Assembly: GCA_030949985.1 (NCBI GenBank)
Contig: JAUZRX010000104.1
Span: 1-64,000, forward strand
DNA from: Acidobacteriota bacterium
Lineage (GTDB): Bacteria; Acidobacteriota; Polarisedimenticolia; J045
Direction: 5' to 3'
DNA length: 64,000 bases
Part shown: one piece after another, positions 63,238 through 64,000 of the stretch
Position numbering within the stretch: the stretch's first letter is position 1
Layout of the letters: the number at the start of each line of letters is the position of its first letter
Position numbers and translations under genes: made by a program
Notes under the pieces: model-generated
Told to the model about the DNA's origin: nothing
The model's input: only the letters and a program-made list of their open reading frames with translations
Databases searched by the model: none

Positions 63238-63696
63238 GTGTCGATGGACGCTGCGCCGCTTTCCGCGGAAATGGAGGTTCTGCTCGACCACCTGGCGCTC
63301 AGGCCGGATGGATGGGAGTTTTTGCGCCGCGCCCCCCTCGAGAGCGCGGCGGTGATGCTCGGGGTGCCCCCAGCGGTGATCGAGGAAGCCCGGAGTTGGC
63401 TGGAGAGCGTCGAGGGGCGCGCCCGCCTGACCTGGGCCCTGCTCGACATCCGTCGCAAGCACCGGGAGATCGCGGCCCGGGATCCGGGTGGACGCCGGAC
63501 CCGGCCGGCGCCGCGCAGCCTGGACCCGCGCACCCTGCTCGCCGAACTCGAGGCGTTTCCCGCAGGTCCCGACTTCGTTCGTCGTGGTCCTCCCGAGAAT
63601 CTGGCGGTGCTCTTCGGCGTGCACCCGGATGTGGTCTTCGCCGCCCGGAAGCTGCTCGAAGAGGCCGGCGACGACGGGGAAGTCCGAAGCTGTTGA
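63238..63696 (+). CDS. Small protein with an internal duplication, unknown function
   Basis: This 152-residue helical protein holds two similar halves: RPDGWEFLRRAPLESAAVML with GVPPAVIEEARSWLE (about 22-57), and FPAGPDFVRRGPPENLAVLF with GVHPDVVFAARKLLE (about 108-142). A basic, proline-rich linker joins them. No family is recognised. The GTG at 63238 has GAGGGA eight bases upstream; an ATG at 63244 is also possible. It lies 49 bases before the HMG-CoA synthase gene and is probably in the same transcript, although a functional link is only suggested. Confidence 0.65.
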   Translation: MSMDAAPLSAEMEVLLDHLALRPDGWEFLRRAPLESAAVMLGVPPAVIEEARSWLESVEGRARLTWALLDIRRKHREIAARDPGGRRTRPAPRSLDPRTLLAELEAFPAGPDFVRRGPPENLAVLFGVHPDVVFAARKLLEEAGDDGEVRSC

Positions 63697-63744
63697 CCGG
63701 CCGACCCACCCGTCGGCCCCTTACCTGTTGCTTGGAGGCAGGCC

Positions 63745-64000
63745 ATGGAAGTCGGAATCGTCGGATACGGCGCCTACGTGCCCCGACACCGGATCAAGGT
63801 GGAAGAAATCGCCAAGGTCTGGGGCGCGGACGCACCCACCTACAAGAAGGGTCTGATGCTGCGGGAGAAATCGGTTCCCTCGCCGGACCAGGATGTCATC
63901 ACCATGTCGGTCGAAGCGGCGCGCCACGCCCTGACCCGGGCGGGTATCGATCCGCGACAGATCGGAGCGATCTACATCGGCTCCGAGTCTCACCCCTACG
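63745..64000 (+). CDS. Archaeal-type hydroxymethylglutaryl-CoA synthase (partial)
   Basis: The visible 85 residues open with [20 protein letters not shown], then KEKSVPS-like [11 protein letters not shown], and end at [13 protein letters not shown]. These match the archaeal Hmg-CoA synthase N-terminus more closely than the bacterial MvaS or eukaryotic forms. The enzyme condenses acetyl-CoA with acetoacetyl-CoA in the mevalonate route. ATG 63745 has GGAGG six bases upstream. The gene continues beyond the window, so the catalytic Cys and the usual thiolase neighbour cannot be checked. Confidence 0.85.
   Translation, partial: MEVGIVGYGAYVPRHRIKVEEIAKVWGADAPTYKKGLMLREKSVPSPDQDVITMSVEAARHALTRAGIDPRQIGAIYIGSESHPY

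Overview
This is a 64 kb stretch of a GC-rich bacterial chromosome. Codon third positions are mostly G or C, GTG and TTG starts are common, and adjacent genes often overlap by the 4-base ATGA or GTGA junction. The cell is clearly Gram-negative: there is a TonB-dependent-receptor-like protein with a carboxypeptidase-regulatory N-terminus, other outer-membrane barrels, an RND metal pump with a TolC-type channel, and a heptose isomerase for LPS. That receptor class, VWFA-related secreted proteins, a PDZ-containing histidine kinase and an archaeal-type HMG-CoA synthase together suggest Acidobacteriota or a neighbouring phylum. This is inference, because no rRNA is present. No phage, transposon, CRISPR array or plasmid gene was seen.

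Layout. 0.2-2.8 kb: a secreted VWFA-domain gene interrupted by one frameshift. 2.8-7 kb: galE, a DedA membrane protein and a GH57 glycosidase. 7-13.4 kb: a sulfur island with a bisphosphate nucleotidase (PAP/PAPS type), an SLC13/TrkA-C anion permease, and cysC-cysD-cysNC. 13.5-16.3 kb: a GalT-like protein with an altered active site, an aminotransferase and a Fur-family regulator. 16.4-20.3 kb: an overlapping operon of gmhA, a TM0106-type RecB-like nuclease and a Dna2/Upf1-like helicase, followed by an XRE/S24-like regulator. 21-27 kb: pnp, a lipoprotein and an outer-membrane barrel (each with a long G/C run after its signal peptide), an EfpL/YeiP-like EF-P and an NCS2 permease. 27-30 kb: an alanine-dehydrogenase-family enzyme with a CoA-transferase, and an ArsC-type phosphatase. 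30.3-36.6 kb: a czc-type heavy-metal efflux operon. 36.8-39.1 kb: tRNA-Leu(UAA), a tiny zinc-ribbon ORF, a DUF6178-like gene and tRNA-Cys(GCA).

39.2-47.1 kb is the most interesting block. It is one minus-strand run of an HD-fold protein, a PrpD-family protein, a homoaconitase-like hydratase, an isocitrate/isopropylmalate-family dehydrogenase, a fused CitD-CitE and CitF. It looks like a complete tricarboxylate hydration/oxidation/cleavage pathway whose substrate cannot be assumed to be citrate.

47.3-49.8 kb: a methyltransferase, YraN and cysS. 49.9-59.9 kb: a large TonB-dependent receptor, then an outer-membrane protein, sensor kinase and NtrC-type sigma-54 regulator that form a probable envelope-sensing operon. 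59.9-64 kb: an ABC exporter in an overlapping three-gene operon, a small internally duplicated protein behind a structured leader, and the start of an archaeal-type HMG-CoA synthase that runs off the window.

All assignments come from reading motifs and gene context. No database search was possible.
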